64,000 nucleotides of DNA from NCBI GenBank assembly GCA_019456405.1, contig WJXM01000049.1, positions 42,225-106,224 on the forward strand. The letters are read 5' to 3'. Both the position numbers and the translations under genes were made by a program. Under the pieces are notes generated by a model. That model did no database searches. It saw nothing but the letters and a program-made list of their open reading frames with translations, and had not been told where the DNA came from. How positions within the stretch are numbered: the stretch's first letter is position 1; each line of letters begins with the position of its first letter. This DNA is from Ferrovum sp. GTDB taxonomy: Bacteria > Pseudomonadota > Gammaproteobacteria > Burkholderiales > Ferrovaceae. This document shows, in pieces, positions 19,171-28,222 of the stretch.

Positions 19171-20127
19171 ATGAAGTCACCCCAAGCAGCAACACTCACT
19201 CCCCTCACTTCGTCCGGCGGTGGCGCCTGGGCTCCCTGGGATCATCTCGACCGACTGGAGTCGGAAGCCATTCATATCCTGCGTGAAGTGGTGGCTCAAT
19301 GCACCCGCCCGGTCCTCCTCTTTTCGGGGGGCAAGGATTCCATGGTGCTCCTGCATTTGGCGCGCAAGGCCTTTCACCCCCAGCACATTCCTTTCCCGTT
19401 GATGCATGTGGATACCGGGCATAATTTTCCGGAAGTCATTACATTTCGCGATCAGGTCGTCAAAAGTTTGGGGGTGAACCTGATCGTGCGCTCGGTGGAA
19501 GAGTCCATTCGGCAGGGCCGTGCGCGTGTGCGCTTCGAGTCGGACAGCCGGAATGCGTTGCAGGCGGTCACCTTGGTGGACGCCATCCATGAGTTCGGAT
19601 TCGATGCCTGCCTGGGGGGCGCTCGCCGGGATGAGGAAAAAGCACGGGCCAAGGAAAGAATTTTTTCCTTCCGGGATGAATTCGGAGGCTGGGATCCGAA
19701 AAACCAGCGGCCCGAGTTATGGGACTTGTACAACGCTCACGTCCATCCCGGTGAAAACATGCGGGTTTTTCCCATCAGCAACTGGACCGAGGCCGATGTC
19801 TGGGAGTATATCGCCCGTGAACGATTGGATCTGCCTTCCCTGTATTTTGCCCATCGCCGGGAAGTCGTGGCGCGCGGAGATCAGTGGATCCCCGTCACGC
19901 CCCTGACTCAACCCAGGGCGGGAGAACAGGTGGAGGAACGCTGGGTACGTTTCCGTACCGTGGGGGATATGACCTGCACCTGTCCGGTCCCCTCCGAAGC
20001 TCGTACCCTGGAGGACATCCTGCGTGAGACGGCCACCAGTACCCTGACTGAACGAGGCGCGACTCGTACCGACGACCAGACTTCCGAAGCTTCCATGGAA
20101 CTGCGTAAGAAGCAAGGTTATTTCTGA
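19171..20127 (+). CDS. cysD: Sulfate adenylyltransferase subunit 2
   Basis: Catalytic ATP-sulfurylase subunit that makes APS from sulfate and ATP with the GTPase CysN. 318 residues from ATG 19,171, chosen because AAGGAG lies 11 bases upstream; an ATG at 19,150 overlapping the cysH stop is an alternative. Signatures: PVLLFSGGKDSMVLLHLA (PP-loop), MHVDTGHNFPEVI, CLGGARRDEEKARAKER, FPISNWTEADVWEYI, and the C-terminal RKKQGYF that ends nearly all CysD proteins. The roughly 25-residue N-terminal leader before WDHLDRLESEAIHILRE is longer and less conserved than usual. Confidence 0.94.
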   Translation: MKSPQAATLTPLTSSGGGAWAPWDHLDRLESEAIHILREVVAQCTRPVLLFSGGKDSMVLLHLARKAFHPQHIPFPLMHVDTGHNFPEVITFRDQVVKSLGVNLIVRSVEESIRQGRARVRFESDSRNALQAVTLVDAIHEFGFDACLGGARRDEEKARAKERIFSFRDEFGGWDPKNQRPELWDLYNAHVHPGENMRVFPISNWTEADVWEYIARERLDLPSLYFAHRREVVARGDQWIPVTPLTQPRAGEQVEERWVRFRTVGDMTCTCPVPSEARTLEDILRETATSTLTERGATRTDDQTSEASMELRKKQGYF

Positions 20128-20150
20128 AGAAAAATATTGGAATCAGTGAT

Positions 20151-21416
20151 ATGGAAAATAAACTGAAGAACTGTCAAGAACTTTTGAGATTCATTACTTG
20201 CGGTTCTGTGGATGATGGAAAAAGTACCCTGATCGGACGTTTGCTGCTCGACAGTCGGTCGGTACTGGCGGATCAATGGGCCGCCATCGAAGCCACCTCC
20301 ACGCGTCGTGGCCAGGCTCAAGTGGATTTGTCCCTGCTGACCGATGGACTGCAGGCTGAGCGCGAGCAAGGGATTACCATCGACGTGGCATATCGTTACT
20401 TCAGTACGCCAGCGCGCCGTTTCATCATCGCGGATACCCCTGGTCATGCCCAGTACACGCGCAACATGGTGACGGGAGCAAGCACGGCGGATTTGGCGAT
20501 TCTGTTGCTGGATGCGCGCAAGGGCGTGGTGGAACAAACTCGTCGGCATGCACAGATCGTACGCTTGCTGGGGATTCGCAAGGTGGTGATTGCCGTCAAC
20601 AAGATGGATCTGGTGGCGTACGGACAGGAGGCTTTTGAGCGGGTCAAGCAGGAGTTCCTGAATTTTGCGGAACCCCTGGATTTTCGGGATATCGTTTTTA
20701 TCCCGTTGAGCGCATTGAATGGCGATGGCGTAGTGCTCCATGGGGAGCACATGCCCTGGTATACCGGTCCAACCCTGCTTGAATTGCTGGAGACGGTGGT
20801 TCTGGACGAAGAGATTTTGAATTCAAGCTTTAGGTTTCCAATTCAGTTGGTTACAAGACTCTCTGAAGAAAATGGAGAAGAACGGCGCGGCGCGCAGGGG
20901 CGAGTGGAAAGTGGCACAGTGGCGGTGGGAGACGAGGTCCTCCTGCTGCCGTCCGGGCGAACGAGCCGTGTTTCCGCGATCGAGACCTACGCCGGACGAA
21001 TTTCCCAGGCGCGTGCAGGACAGTCGATCACTCTGGTGCTGGCTGATCAGATCGATATGTCGCGGGGGGATATGATTGCCAGTGTCGCGCATCCGCCCAG
21101 AACCGGCAAAAACTTTGAAGCCCTGGTGTGCTGGTTTTCCCACACGCCTTATGATCCGGCACGCCGTCTCCTGATCCAGCAAACCACCCGTTGCATACAA
21201 GGCAAGATAGAGACTGTCAGCGCCCGTCTGGATATTCAGACCTCCCAATTGATACCCTCTCCGGCGCAGGTGGCCATGAATGACCTGGTGCATATGGGGT
21301 TCAAGGTTCAACAGCCCCTGGCTTTTGACCGGTATGAAGACAATCGCACGACGGGGAGTTTCATTCTCATCGATGCGCTGACCCATGATACGGTAGCGGC
21401 GGGCATGATCGTTTGA
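20151..21416 (+). CDS. cysN: Sulfate adenylyltransferase subunit 1 (GTPase)
   Basis: EF-Tu-like GTPase that drives APS formation by CysD. 421 residues, shorter than E. coli CysN (~475). G motifs: GSVDDGKSTLIGRLL (P-loop), GITIDVAYRYF, DTPGHAQYTRNM and NKMD. The beta-barrel domains II and III follow (GRVESGTVAVGDEVLLLPSG; FILIDALTHDTVAAGMI). No APS-kinase (CysC) domain is fused to the C-terminus, in keeping with the APS-type reductase upstream. It is the last gene of the cysI-DUF934-cysH-cysD-cysN run, with short gaps throughout. Confidence 0.93.
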   Translation: MENKLKNCQELLRFITCGSVDDGKSTLIGRLLLDSRSVLADQWAAIEATSTRRGQAQVDLSLLTDGLQAEREQGITIDVAYRYFSTPARRFIIADTPGHAQYTRNMVTGASTADLAILLLDARKGVVEQTRRHAQIVRLLGIRKVVIAVNKMDLVAYGQEAFERVKQEFLNFAEPLDFRDIVFIPLSALNGDGVVLHGEHMPWYTGPTLLELLETVVLDEEILNSSFRFPIQLVTRLSEENGEERRGAQGRVESGTVAVGDEVLLLPSGRTSRVSAIETYAGRISQARAGQSITLVLADQIDMSRGDMIASVAHPPRTGKNFEALVCWFSHTPYDPARRLLIQQTTRCIQGKIETVSARLDIQTSQLIPSPAQVAMNDLVHMGFKVQQPLAFDRYEDNRTTGSFILIDALTHDTVAAGMIV

Positions 21417-21486
21417 GGAAGCCTGCGCACAGCACGGCTTGAATCGAGTACCATGACAGTTAGGCCATCACCGAGGAAGTTTGCTC

Positions 21487-21696
21487 ATGAAAATCGCGTT
21501 CTGTGGAGGAGTTCTCGCTCTGCTGTTGTTGACGGCGTGTGAGAACACCAAGACCAAAGAGTATTATCTGGATCATCCTGACGAGATTGCTTCGGACCTT
21601 TCCGAATGCCAAAAATCGGGTAAAAATACATACAACTGTAACCAGGCGACTCTCGCCCAGTACCAATTGAAGTCCAAGGTCCCACAGACACCATGA
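21487..21696 (+). CDS. Small EexN-like lipoprotein
   Basis: 69-residue predicted lipoprotein: a hydrophobic signal (IAFCGGVLALLLL) ends in the lipobox LTAC, followed by a short mature part with YYLDHPDEIASDLSECQKSG and two further cysteines (YNCNQ). The YYLxHPDE pattern is that of the EexN family, named for entry exclusion on conjugative plasmids but widespread on chromosomes. ATG 21,487 is preferred over TTG 21,481 because GAGGAAG lies at the right distance only for the former. The stop overlaps the start of the GGDEF-EAL gene (ATGA), so the two are coupled; no conjugation genes are nearby. Confidence 0.78.
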   Translation: MKIAFCGGVLALLLLTACENTKTKEYYLDHPDEIASDLSECQKSGKNTYNCNQATLAQYQLKSKVPQTP

Positions 21697-24263
21697 GCAA
21701 GAGCGTCACCGACGCATCCCGGGAAGCTGAGTCCCTCCAGAAAGATGTTTGGGCTCTGGCGCGGGAAAAACGCATGCATGAGATCATCCTGAAAATTGCC
21801 AGCGATGGTCTCCATGTTCTGGACGCCACAGGCCATCTGGTCACCATGAGTGACTCCTTTTGTGCGTCTTTGGGTTACGAACGCAGTGAGTTGCTGGGGA
21901 AGCACATTTCTTTCTGGGATGCGTCCTTCCAGCCTGGGGCTTTTGAAGAGCACATGGGTTCATTGCAGGAAATGAATGACCTGACCTTTGAAAGTCAGCA
22001 TCGACGCAAGAATGGTCAGGTCATCGATGTGGAAGTGCATGCGCGTGGGTTTCAGGTGGAGGGAGAGGGCCTGTTGTTCTGTTCTTCCCGCGATATTTCA
22101 GTGCGCAAGCAATCCGAATCCCTGATTCGGCTTCAGGCCGGTGCCCTGAACAACAGCGTCAATGCTATTGCCATTGCCGATGCCACCTTGCCCGATTTTC
22201 CCCTGGTGTATGTCAACCCGGCTTTTGAGCGGATTACGGGTTATTCGTCGGTGGAGGCCATCGGGCGCAACTGCCGCTTTCTCCAAAGGGATGATCGCAC
22301 CCAGTCGGAGTTGATGGCCGTGCGCGTAGCCCTGACGAGCGGGGTTCCCGTCAAGGCTACGGTGCGTAATTACCGCAAGGATGGCAGCATGTTCTGGAAT
22401 CGTTTCCAGATTGCGCCCGTCCATGATAAAGACGGTGGATTGACCCACTTTGTGGCCATCATCAACGATGTGACCGAGCGCAAGTTATCCGATGATTACA
22501 TTCGTCTGGTTTCGCAGGTATTTCTGCATGCCGACGAAAGCATCTTCATCACGGATCCCGAGGGGCATATCATCGAGGCCAACCCGGCTTTTACGCGGAC
22601 CACCGGTTACAGTCGTGAGGAGGTGCTGGGACGAACCCCTGGATTTCTTCAGTCAGGACATCATGATCCGGATTTTTTCTCCAATTTGTGGACCAAGGTT
22701 CTGGAACAGGGGCATTGGTCCGGAGAAATCTGGAATCGGCGCAAGAACGGCGAAATTTATCCGGATAAACTGACCTTGTCGGTGGTGCGCAATGAGGATG
22801 AGACCATCCTCAGTATCGTCTGCGTGTCTTCCGATATCACGGTTCTCAAGGCACACCAAAACGAATTGGAAATGATTGCGCTGCACGATGTCCTGACCGG
22901 ACTGCCCAATCGTGCCCTGCTCAACGACCGGCTGAGCATGGCTTTGGCCGACGCCCACCGTTTCGGTAAAAAAATGGCTCTCTGTTTTATCGATCTGGAT
23001 GGGTTCAAACCGATCAATGACCAGTTTGGTCATGACAGGGGAGATCAAGTCCTGGTGGCAGTGGCTCAGCGCATGACCGCCACCCTGCGCGCCACGGATA
23101 CCGTGGCTCGATTGGGGGGCGACGAATTCGTGGTGGTGCTGTCCGAGGTCAGTAACGACCAGGAATTGATCTCCACCCTGAAACGGATCATGAGCGCCAT
23201 TGCCTTGCCCCATACCTTTGGGGATCAGGAAGTGGTGGTGTCTTCAAGTTTGGGCGTGACGGTTTACCCGGATGACGAGGTGGATGCAGAAACGCTTTTA
23301 CGCCATGCCGATCAGGCCATGTATCGAGCCAAGGGGAAAGGACGCAACTGTTTTCACTTCTTCGATGTGGTCGACGAGCGTAACGCGCATCTGCGCACGG
23401 AAGGACGAACCCGGGTGGAGCAGGCTCTGGAGAGTAATGAATTTGAACTGTATTATCAACCCAAGGTGAATCTCGGCACTGGACAAGTACTGGGGGTGGA
23501 AGCCCTGATTCGCTGGAATCATCCGCAGCAGGGCGTACTGCTGCCCAGGGAATTCCTGCCCATGATAGAAAATACGGACGTTGAAACACGTATTTCCGAG
23601 TGGGTCATCGAAAGTGCCTTCAAGCAACGGGAAGACTGGAAGGTCGTCGGACTGGACTTTGGGGTCAGCGTCAATCTGCCCGCCCGTCATTTGCATACGC
23701 CTGGATTTTCCGAATTCATTGGTCGGATGATGCAACGCTATCCCACCGACCTGACCCCCAATTTTGAACTCGAAGTGCTTGAGTCTATGGCCTTGTGGGA
23801 TATTCCCCAAGTCACTCAGGCCATGGAAGCCTGCCGCCGGCATGGGGTGAGTTTTGCCATCGATGACTTTGGAACGGGGTATGCATCGCTGGATTATCTC
23901 CGGCGTTTGCCGGTGAACGTGATCAAGATCGATCAGAGTTTCATTCGGGACATGTTGACCGATCGGGAGGATTTTGCGATCGTGGAAGTGGTGATCAACC
24001 TGGCCGAGGTGTTTCGCAAGGAGGCCATTGCAGAGGGCGTGGAAACGGAGGAGCAGGGAATTGCCTTGATTTGCCTCGGATGTACTCAGGCCCAGGGTTT
24101 TGGCATTGCCCGACCCATGCCGGCACATCAGGTGGCGGACTGGTGTCGACAATACCAGCCGCCTGTGTCCTGGCAGGAGGTCAGCAAGAATCGACCGGCG
24201 CGCTTGACTTCTCTGCCCGAGAAAATCGACTGGTCTCAGTACGCCCTGAGTTCCGCAACCTGA
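21693..24263 (+). CDS. PAS-GGDEF-EAL cyclic-di-GMP signalling protein
   Basis: 856-residue cytoplasmic protein without membrane segments. Three PAS/PAC modules (about residues 25-145, 150-270 and 275-390; e.g. RKNGQVIDVEVHARGF, NYRKDGSMFWNRFQIAP, RRKNGEIYPDKLTLSVV) are followed by a GGDEF domain with an intact GGDEF signature at 475-479 and an EAL domain with EALIR at 603. Key phosphodiesterase residues appear present: NLPARHL, ELEVLES, AIDDFGTGYASLDYL, VIKIDQSF and AEGVETEEQ. Both domains therefore look catalytically competent, with the PAS array sensing the signal. PAS2 contains NCRFLQRDDR-type sequence, close to the LOV motif; I read N-C-R-F-L-Q, so flavin binding is possible. It is coupled to the EexN-like gene and ends against the convergent DUF1178 gene. 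Confidence 0.92.
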   Translation: MSKSVTDASREAESLQKDVWALAREKRMHEIILKIASDGLHVLDATGHLVTMSDSFCASLGYERSELLGKHISFWDASFQPGAFEEHMGSLQEMNDLTFESQHRRKNGQVIDVEVHARGFQVEGEGLLFCSSRDISVRKQSESLIRLQAGALNNSVNAIAIADATLPDFPLVYVNPAFERITGYSSVEAIGRNCRFLQRDDRTQSELMAVRVALTSGVPVKATVRNYRKDGSMFWNRFQIAPVHDKDGGLTHFVAIINDVTERKLSDDYIRLVSQVFLHADESIFITDPEGHIIEANPAFTRTTGYSREEVLGRTPGFLQSGHHDPDFFSNLWTKVLEQGHWSGEIWNRRKNGEIYPDKLTLSVVRNEDETILSIVCVSSDITVLKAHQNELEMIALHDVLTGLPNRALLNDRLSMALADAHRFGKKMALCFIDLDGFKPINDQFGHDRGDQVLVAVAQRMTATLRATDTVARLGGDEFVVVLSEVSNDQELISTLKRIMSAIALPHTFGDQEVVVSSSLGVTVYPDDEVDAETLLRHADQAMYRAKGKGRNCFHFFDVVDERNAHLRTEGRTRVEQALESNEFELYYQPKVNLGTGQVLGVEALIRWNHPQQGVLLPREFLPMIENTDVETRISEWVIESAFKQREDWKVVGLDFGVSVNLPARHLHTPGFSEFIGRMMQRYPTDLTPNFELEVLESMALWDIPQVTQAMEACRRHGVSFAIDDFGTGYASLDYLRRLPVNVIKIDQSFIRDMLTDREDFAIVEVVINLAEVFRKEAIAEGVETEEQGIALICLGCTQAQGFGIARPMPAHQVADWCRQYQPPVSWQEVSKNRPARLTSLPEKIDWSQYALSSAT

Positions 24264-24725
24264 TCAGTGTATGGTGCCCGTCTTGCTTTCGTCCGGGCCA
24301 GTCATCTCTCCTTCTTCTGCCGAGGCGGGAGAAGAACTCTCGAAAACCACGATGGTGGGACTCCCGGCGACCATAGATTTTTCTTCTTCGGAACCGTTCA
24401 GGTTGGTCAGGACGGATTGAATCAATTTCAGTTGAAAAATGGTGAGCGCCTGCAGGGTGGCCACCAGGACGACTGGAGAGGTCTGGGCTGAAAGGGGTGA
24501 GGTCAGGCGTGACAGGGCTTCGTCCAGGGGGACGGCAGGATCCTGGGCATCGGTCTGCAACGGATCGCCCGCCGCAGGAGTCAAGGGGGTGGCACTTACC
24601 TGGGGAGACTGGCAATAGGGGCAGGTGACAAATCCACGCCCACGTTGGGCTGAAAAACTCTCTTCAGAAGCAAACCAGCCTTCAAACCCATGCCCCAAAG
24701 CACACTTCAGCGAATAAAGAACCAT
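24264..24725 (-). CDS. DUF1178 family protein
   Basis: 153-residue soluble protein. The N-terminus MVLYSLKCALGHGFEGWFAS and the pair CxxC (VTCPYCQSPQVS), together with the earlier Cys and His, form the zinc-ribbon-like head of DUF1178. The middle is low-complexity and Ala/Pro-rich, and a helical segment (LVATLQALTIFQLKLIQSVL) follows. The ATG at 24,725 is chosen by family alignment; five further in-frame codons reach an ATG at 24,740. The gene is convergent with and immediately abuts the GGDEF-EAL gene. The function is unknown. Confidence 0.8.
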   Translation of the reverse strand: MVLYSLKCALGHGFEGWFASEESFSAQRGRGFVTCPYCQSPQVSATPLTPAAGDPLQTDAQDPAVPLDEALSRLTSPLSAQTSPVVLVATLQALTIFQLKLIQSVLTNLNGSEEEKSMVAGSPTIVVFESSSPASAEEGEMTGPDESKTGTIH

Positions 24726-24740
24726 AAACCACACACCCAT

Positions 24741-25023
24741 AAAATGGACTGTCTATTTTAGCACGGATTTTATGCTCCCCCCTGCCTATTCAGTCCGATT
24801 CTCCAAGCGCAACTTGATTTTGCTCAGTCATTCGGCATCACGGAATAAAATCATCGAACGGTAGCACTTTGGATTGAAGAAATCATCTGATGGGCCATGA
24901 ACCCAACGCCTCATTTTCGAGGATTATGGTGTAATGATCGATCTGATAGAATTCCCCAGATAGAAGATTTCCATCAAAGCAACTAAAAATGGTTCGGGTG
25001 TGACAAGACATAAAAAGGGATAT
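24741..25023. other. Intergenic region, no gene seen
   Basis: About 280 A+T-richer bases between the divergent DUF1178 and sulfotransferase genes. I see no tRNA, no conserved open frame and no strong hairpin; promoters for both genes should lie here but no convincing -35/-10 pair could be picked. Confidence 0.4.
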
Positions 25024-25845
25024 ATGTTTCCACAATTCGTTGGTGTTACCGGGTTACCCCGATCTGGCTCCACTTTGTTGGGGCAATTATTGAGTCTGCA
25101 TCCTGACATTCAGTGCGAAGGACAGAGTTCTCCACTGTGTAATTTATTGTTAGGATTGCGCCGGATGGTCAGTGACGACCAGTTCTTTTTATCGCAACTG
25201 GATTACTCTTTTGAGCAAAGTTACGGACATTTGAGTGGAGCCATGGAAGGGTTTTTGCGTGGCTGGTATGGTCCGTCAGACAAGTCGGTAGTGGTGGATA
25301 AAAATCGCGCCTGGCTTCACTGCGTCGAACTCCTGTTAAAACTGGCGCCTGAGGCACGGATCATTGTAACTTTACGAGAGTTGGGGCAGGTGTACGGTTC
25401 TATAGAAGCGCAACATCAAAAGACGATTTTATTGGATTTTATCGATCATCTGGCGGATTATGACCGGTTCGGACGGGCCGATGCATTGTTTGCCAAAGAC
25501 AAAGTGATCGGGGCACCGATGATCTCCTTGCACGCGGTACAAGATTTGCCTGATGAGGTGAAAAGCCGGCTATTTTTTATGCGTTTTGAAGATTTAATGG
25601 TCAATCCGGTTCTGGTAATGAAAAAGATCTATCAATGGCTGGGGCTCGAACCGATTGCCATCGATCTAACTCGGTTGCCGATTAAAAACGAGGTGGAAAG
25701 TGACAGTCATTATCGCATGAAATACTTGCACCATTATCGTGGCGTGCTCAAGGTTCCCCAACGGCACGCCGTTCCCCCCAGAATTCAAGCACAGATCGAA
25801 TCGGCCTGTGCCTGGTTCTATCAAGCCTACTATCCGAAGAATTGA
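25024..25845 (+). CDS. PAPS-type sulfotransferase family protein
   Basis: 273-residue cytoplasmic enzyme predicted to transfer sulfate from PAPS to an acceptor. The 5'-phosphosulfate-binding loop is GVTGLPRSGSTLLGQLLS near the N-terminus; VDKNRAWLHCVELLLKLAPEARIIVTLRE matches the strand that leads to the 3'-phosphate-binding region, and FFMRFEDLMVNPVLVMKKIYQWLG is the usual domain end. ATG 25,024 is preferred; a GTG at 25,000 would add eight residues. The acceptor is unknown. It stands alone after the c-di-GMP gene and converges on the histidine kinase, but a second sulfotransferase-like domain lies in the capsule locus at 54,195. Confidence 0.85.
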   Translation: MFPQFVGVTGLPRSGSTLLGQLLSLHPDIQCEGQSSPLCNLLLGLRRMVSDDQFFLSQLDYSFEQSYGHLSGAMEGFLRGWYGPSDKSVVVDKNRAWLHCVELLLKLAPEARIIVTLRELGQVYGSIEAQHQKTILLDFIDHLADYDRFGRADALFAKDKVIGAPMISLHAVQDLPDEVKSRLFFMRFEDLMVNPVLVMKKIYQWLGLEPIAIDLTRLPIKNEVESDSHYRMKYLHHYRGVLKVPQRHAVPPRIQAQIESACAWFYQAYYPKN

Positions 25846-25868
25846 CATCCCCTTGGCGAACGTCCATG

Positions 25869-27203
25869 TTAACGATGGATATTGAGGGCGACAATCCCTC
25901 CGTTTGGGGGGGGTGGGAACGAGACTTGAAAACAAGATCCCTGTCCCGGTGCAGACTTCACCGATATTCTGGCACCCATGAGTTTTGTCAGGCGACGGAC
26001 GATGGACAGACCCAGGCCTGTTCCTTCTTCGGAATGATTGATCTGGTAGAACTCTCTGAATATGAGTTCCTGTTCAGTATTGGCGATGCCCTGTCCGGTA
26101 TCCGCCACATAGAGCAGTGGATCTCCCTCTTGGGATGATGAGGTTGTGATATGAACTTCTCCCCGTTCGGTGAACTTGATCGCATTATCGATCAAGTTGC
26201 GCGCGATTCGAGCCACTGCCAATTTGTCTCCAGAAATTTTGACAGGGTTGAGTGTTCGCCGAAGTTTCAAACCCTTGGCAGAGGCAGTCGAATCAAATTC
26301 ATCGCAAATATCGGCAACAATCGTGTCCAATGAAAACAAATTCTGTTGCGTCGGATAATCTCCTGCGGAGATTTTTGACAAGTCCAGCAGGTCGGTCAGC
26401 ATTCGTTCCAGATCCCGGACAATATGATCGATGTTTTTTCGGGTTTCCTGGAGGGTCTGTTCTGAGGGATGGGAGACCAGTACGGCGCCATGAAGAGACA
26501 GCGCATGAAGGGGCTGGCGCAGATCATGGCTGACGGTTGCAATGACACGATCACGTTCCTGGCGGATCAGAACAGAGCGATAAAGCAGACGTTCACTTTC
26601 GGTGGCCACCCGGATCAGAAATAACCAATAAACAAGGGTCAGACCCATAACCGCCCAATGTTTGTCAGGGTGCAGTTCTATCCAGGGTATCGTTGCTCCC
26701 AGTAATACCAGGAAGGAATACGCTGCCGTCATATATTTGGAGGAGACTGCCACGGATACCCCGGCAGCGGCAACAGAGAACAGGGTGATCTCGATCAGCG
26801 ACTGGGATACGAAAGAAAGATGACGCAAAAAGAGGACGGCGGACAAACCCATACTGGCGCCAGCCAAGGCATCCAAAGTCATGAATGCGGCATGGAGCCG
26901 CTTCGGGTCCAGTTTGTCGACGCGTGGCAGAATCCACACTGCAAAGGAAGCACGGAGCAATTCCACGCCCAGTGTCAGCGCACACCATAACGCGAAGGAC
27001 GAGAGCGGCACGGACGGGTAGACGATCCAGCCCACTCCGCCAATGAAAAATAATTGAACGAGGGGCATGTGCAGCAGTACCCTTGCATGAAGGGTCACAA
27101 CCTCTCGTGTCATTTCCTGCTTCAACGAGGATGTGGGGGGAGGGTCAGTCGACGCATGGTCTGGGCTGAACCATGCGCTCAGCCAGCGGGGAAACACACT
27201 CAT
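25869..27203 (-). CDS. Membrane sensor histidine kinase
   Basis: 444-residue sensor. About six hydrophobic segments lie between residues 44 and 195 (e.g. LVQLFFIGGVGWIVY, SFALWCALTLGV, AYSFLVLLGATIPW, WAVMGLTLVYWLFLI) with almost no periplasmic loop, suggesting membrane-embedded sensing. HisKA with the phosphoacceptor His226 is VIATVSHDLRQPLHALSLHG; the ATPase domain has RNLIDNAIKFT (N box), ADTGQGI (G1), FREFY and EGTGLGLSIVRRL (G2). The start lies one base after the stop of the response regulator gene, so regulator and kinase form an operon. The ligand is unknown. Confidence 0.9.
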   Translation of the reverse strand: MSVFPRWLSAWFSPDHASTDPPPTSSLKQEMTREVVTLHARVLLHMPLVQLFFIGGVGWIVYPSVPLSSFALWCALTLGVELLRASFAVWILPRVDKLDPKRLHAAFMTLDALAGASMGLSAVLFLRHLSFVSQSLIEITLFSVAAAGVSVAVSSKYMTAAYSFLVLLGATIPWIELHPDKHWAVMGLTLVYWLFLIRVATESERLLYRSVLIRQERDRVIATVSHDLRQPLHALSLHGAVLVSHPSEQTLQETRKNIDHIVRDLERMLTDLLDLSKISAGDYPTQQNLFSLDTIVADICDEFDSTASAKGLKLRRTLNPVKISGDKLAVARIARNLIDNAIKFTERGEVHITTSSSQEGDPLLYVADTGQGIANTEQELIFREFYQINHSEEGTGLGLSIVRRLTKLMGARISVKSAPGQGSCFQVSFPPPPNGGIVALNIHR

Positions 27204-27204
27204 T

Positions 27205-27825
27205 TCATTGAGGACGCAGGTACAAGAGGTTGGTTTTGGTGATGGCTTCGACTCTGTTTTTTACACCGAGAATCCGAAAGAGGTCGGATATATGATCCTT
27301 GACCGTATATTCGGAGAGGGACAGTTCTTTGGCGATCAATTTTGTGGAAAAACCGCGACTGAGGGCATACAGTACTTCACGTTGGCGGGGGGTCAGGTTG
27401 GGTAGGGTGGGGGGCGTGGGCGGCTCCACGTCGTTCTCTTCTTCCTGAGGCAGAAAGATCTCTCCTTTCAGGACGCACTGCAGGGCGTAAAGAAATTTTT
27501 CAGAGGTCAGTCTCTTGGGAATATAACTCATGGCCCCGGCTTGAATACAGGCATGCACCGTCGAGGGGTCATCCGAACCCGAAACGATGATCACAGGTAC
27601 GTAGGGGGATTCGAGTTTGATCTTTTTTAAAACGGGTAGTCCACGTTCTTGTCCGAGGTTGAGGTCAAGGAGACACGAGGTTAGATCGGGGTGTTTCGCC
27701 AGCATGGACAATGCGTCGACAACCGTATCTGCCTCGAGGAGAATGGCATCAGGGCGGATGGAGGCCAGCAACAAGCGCAATCCGTCACGAAAAAGCGCAT
27801 GATCATCCACCATGAGCACCTTCAT
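27205..27825 (-). CDS. LuxR/NarL-family response regulator
   Basis: 206 residues: receiver domain (VLMVDDHALFRDGL, phosphoacceptor Asp54 in LLDLNLGQERG, VIIVSGSDD, and conserved Lys in SYIPKRLTSEKF), a short proline-rich linker, and a C-terminal LuxR helix-turn-helix (LTPRQREVLYALSRGFSTKLIAKELSLSEYTVKDH, LFRILGVKNRVEAI). It is the first gene of a leftward operon with the histidine kinase behind it. Targets cannot be told, but surface genes (outer-membrane barrel, lipoprotein, exoprotein) are adjacent. Confidence 0.92.
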   Translation of the reverse strand: MKVLMVDDHALFRDGLRLLLASIRPDAILLEADTVVDALSMLAKHPDLTSCLLDLNLGQERGLPVLKKIKLESPYVPVIIVSGSDDPSTVHACIQAGAMSYIPKRLTSEKFLYALQCVLKGEIFLPQEEENDVEPPTPPTLPNLTPRQREVLYALSRGFSTKLIAKELSLSEYTVKDHISDLFRILGVKNRVEAITKTNLLYLRPQ

Positions 27826-28143
27826 GGAATCCTCATTTTCATTGATTGATCATCGTTGTTTTCACAGACTGCGTTCTTCCATGTCCTGCGTTGATTTTCC
27901 CATCATTTATCGCTTGATGGAAGCGCTTGGGTTGTCTGGAATTTCAAGCAAAAATAATGCCGTTATTTATAACACATTGAAATATATTTGGAAGTTTTTT
28001 CTATCTAAAAATTACTGGTATGAAATGTAATAAAATCTGACACCCGAGTGTGCAAGATCGAGGTAGGGAATGCGGTATTCGATTTGGCGCAGCGGTGACG
28101 AGATGCCTGCGGATGGGGCGAGCAGGAAGCGACAATCTGCCAT
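27826..28143. other. Intergenic region upstream of the response regulator
   Basis: About 320 bases, A+T-rich up to 28,030, then G+C-rich. The open frames here have no family-like sequence or convincing ribosome site, so I see no gene. The A+T-rich part must hold the promoter of the regulator-kinase pair; no clear sigma-70 hexamers were found. A small imperfect inverted repeat (GACACCC / GAGTGTGC) lies near 28,040. Confidence 0.4.
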
Positions 28144-28175
28144 AAAAAAACCCGAGAGACCGGATCTCTCGGGTT
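28144..28175 (-). terminator. Rho-independent terminator of the outer-membrane protein gene
   Basis: Read on the minus strand: an 11-bp perfect stem AACCCGAGAGA / TCTCTCGGGTT with a five-base loop, followed by seven T. It lies about 48 bases beyond the stop of the barrel protein gene and is an excellent intrinsic terminator. Confidence 0.92.
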
Positions 28176-28222
28176 GGAAGGTATGGTACGAGCGGGTTAC
28201 TGCATGGCGAGCCCCTTCTTTT

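Noticed and set aside
21487..21696. EexN-like gene as evidence for an integrated conjugative element
   Set aside because: No relaxase, type IV secretion or integrase genes lie nearby, and such lipoproteins are common on chromosomes.
27812..28030. 72-codon open frame upstream of the response regulator
   Set aside because: Overlaps the regulator start, has no ribosome site or family-like sequence.
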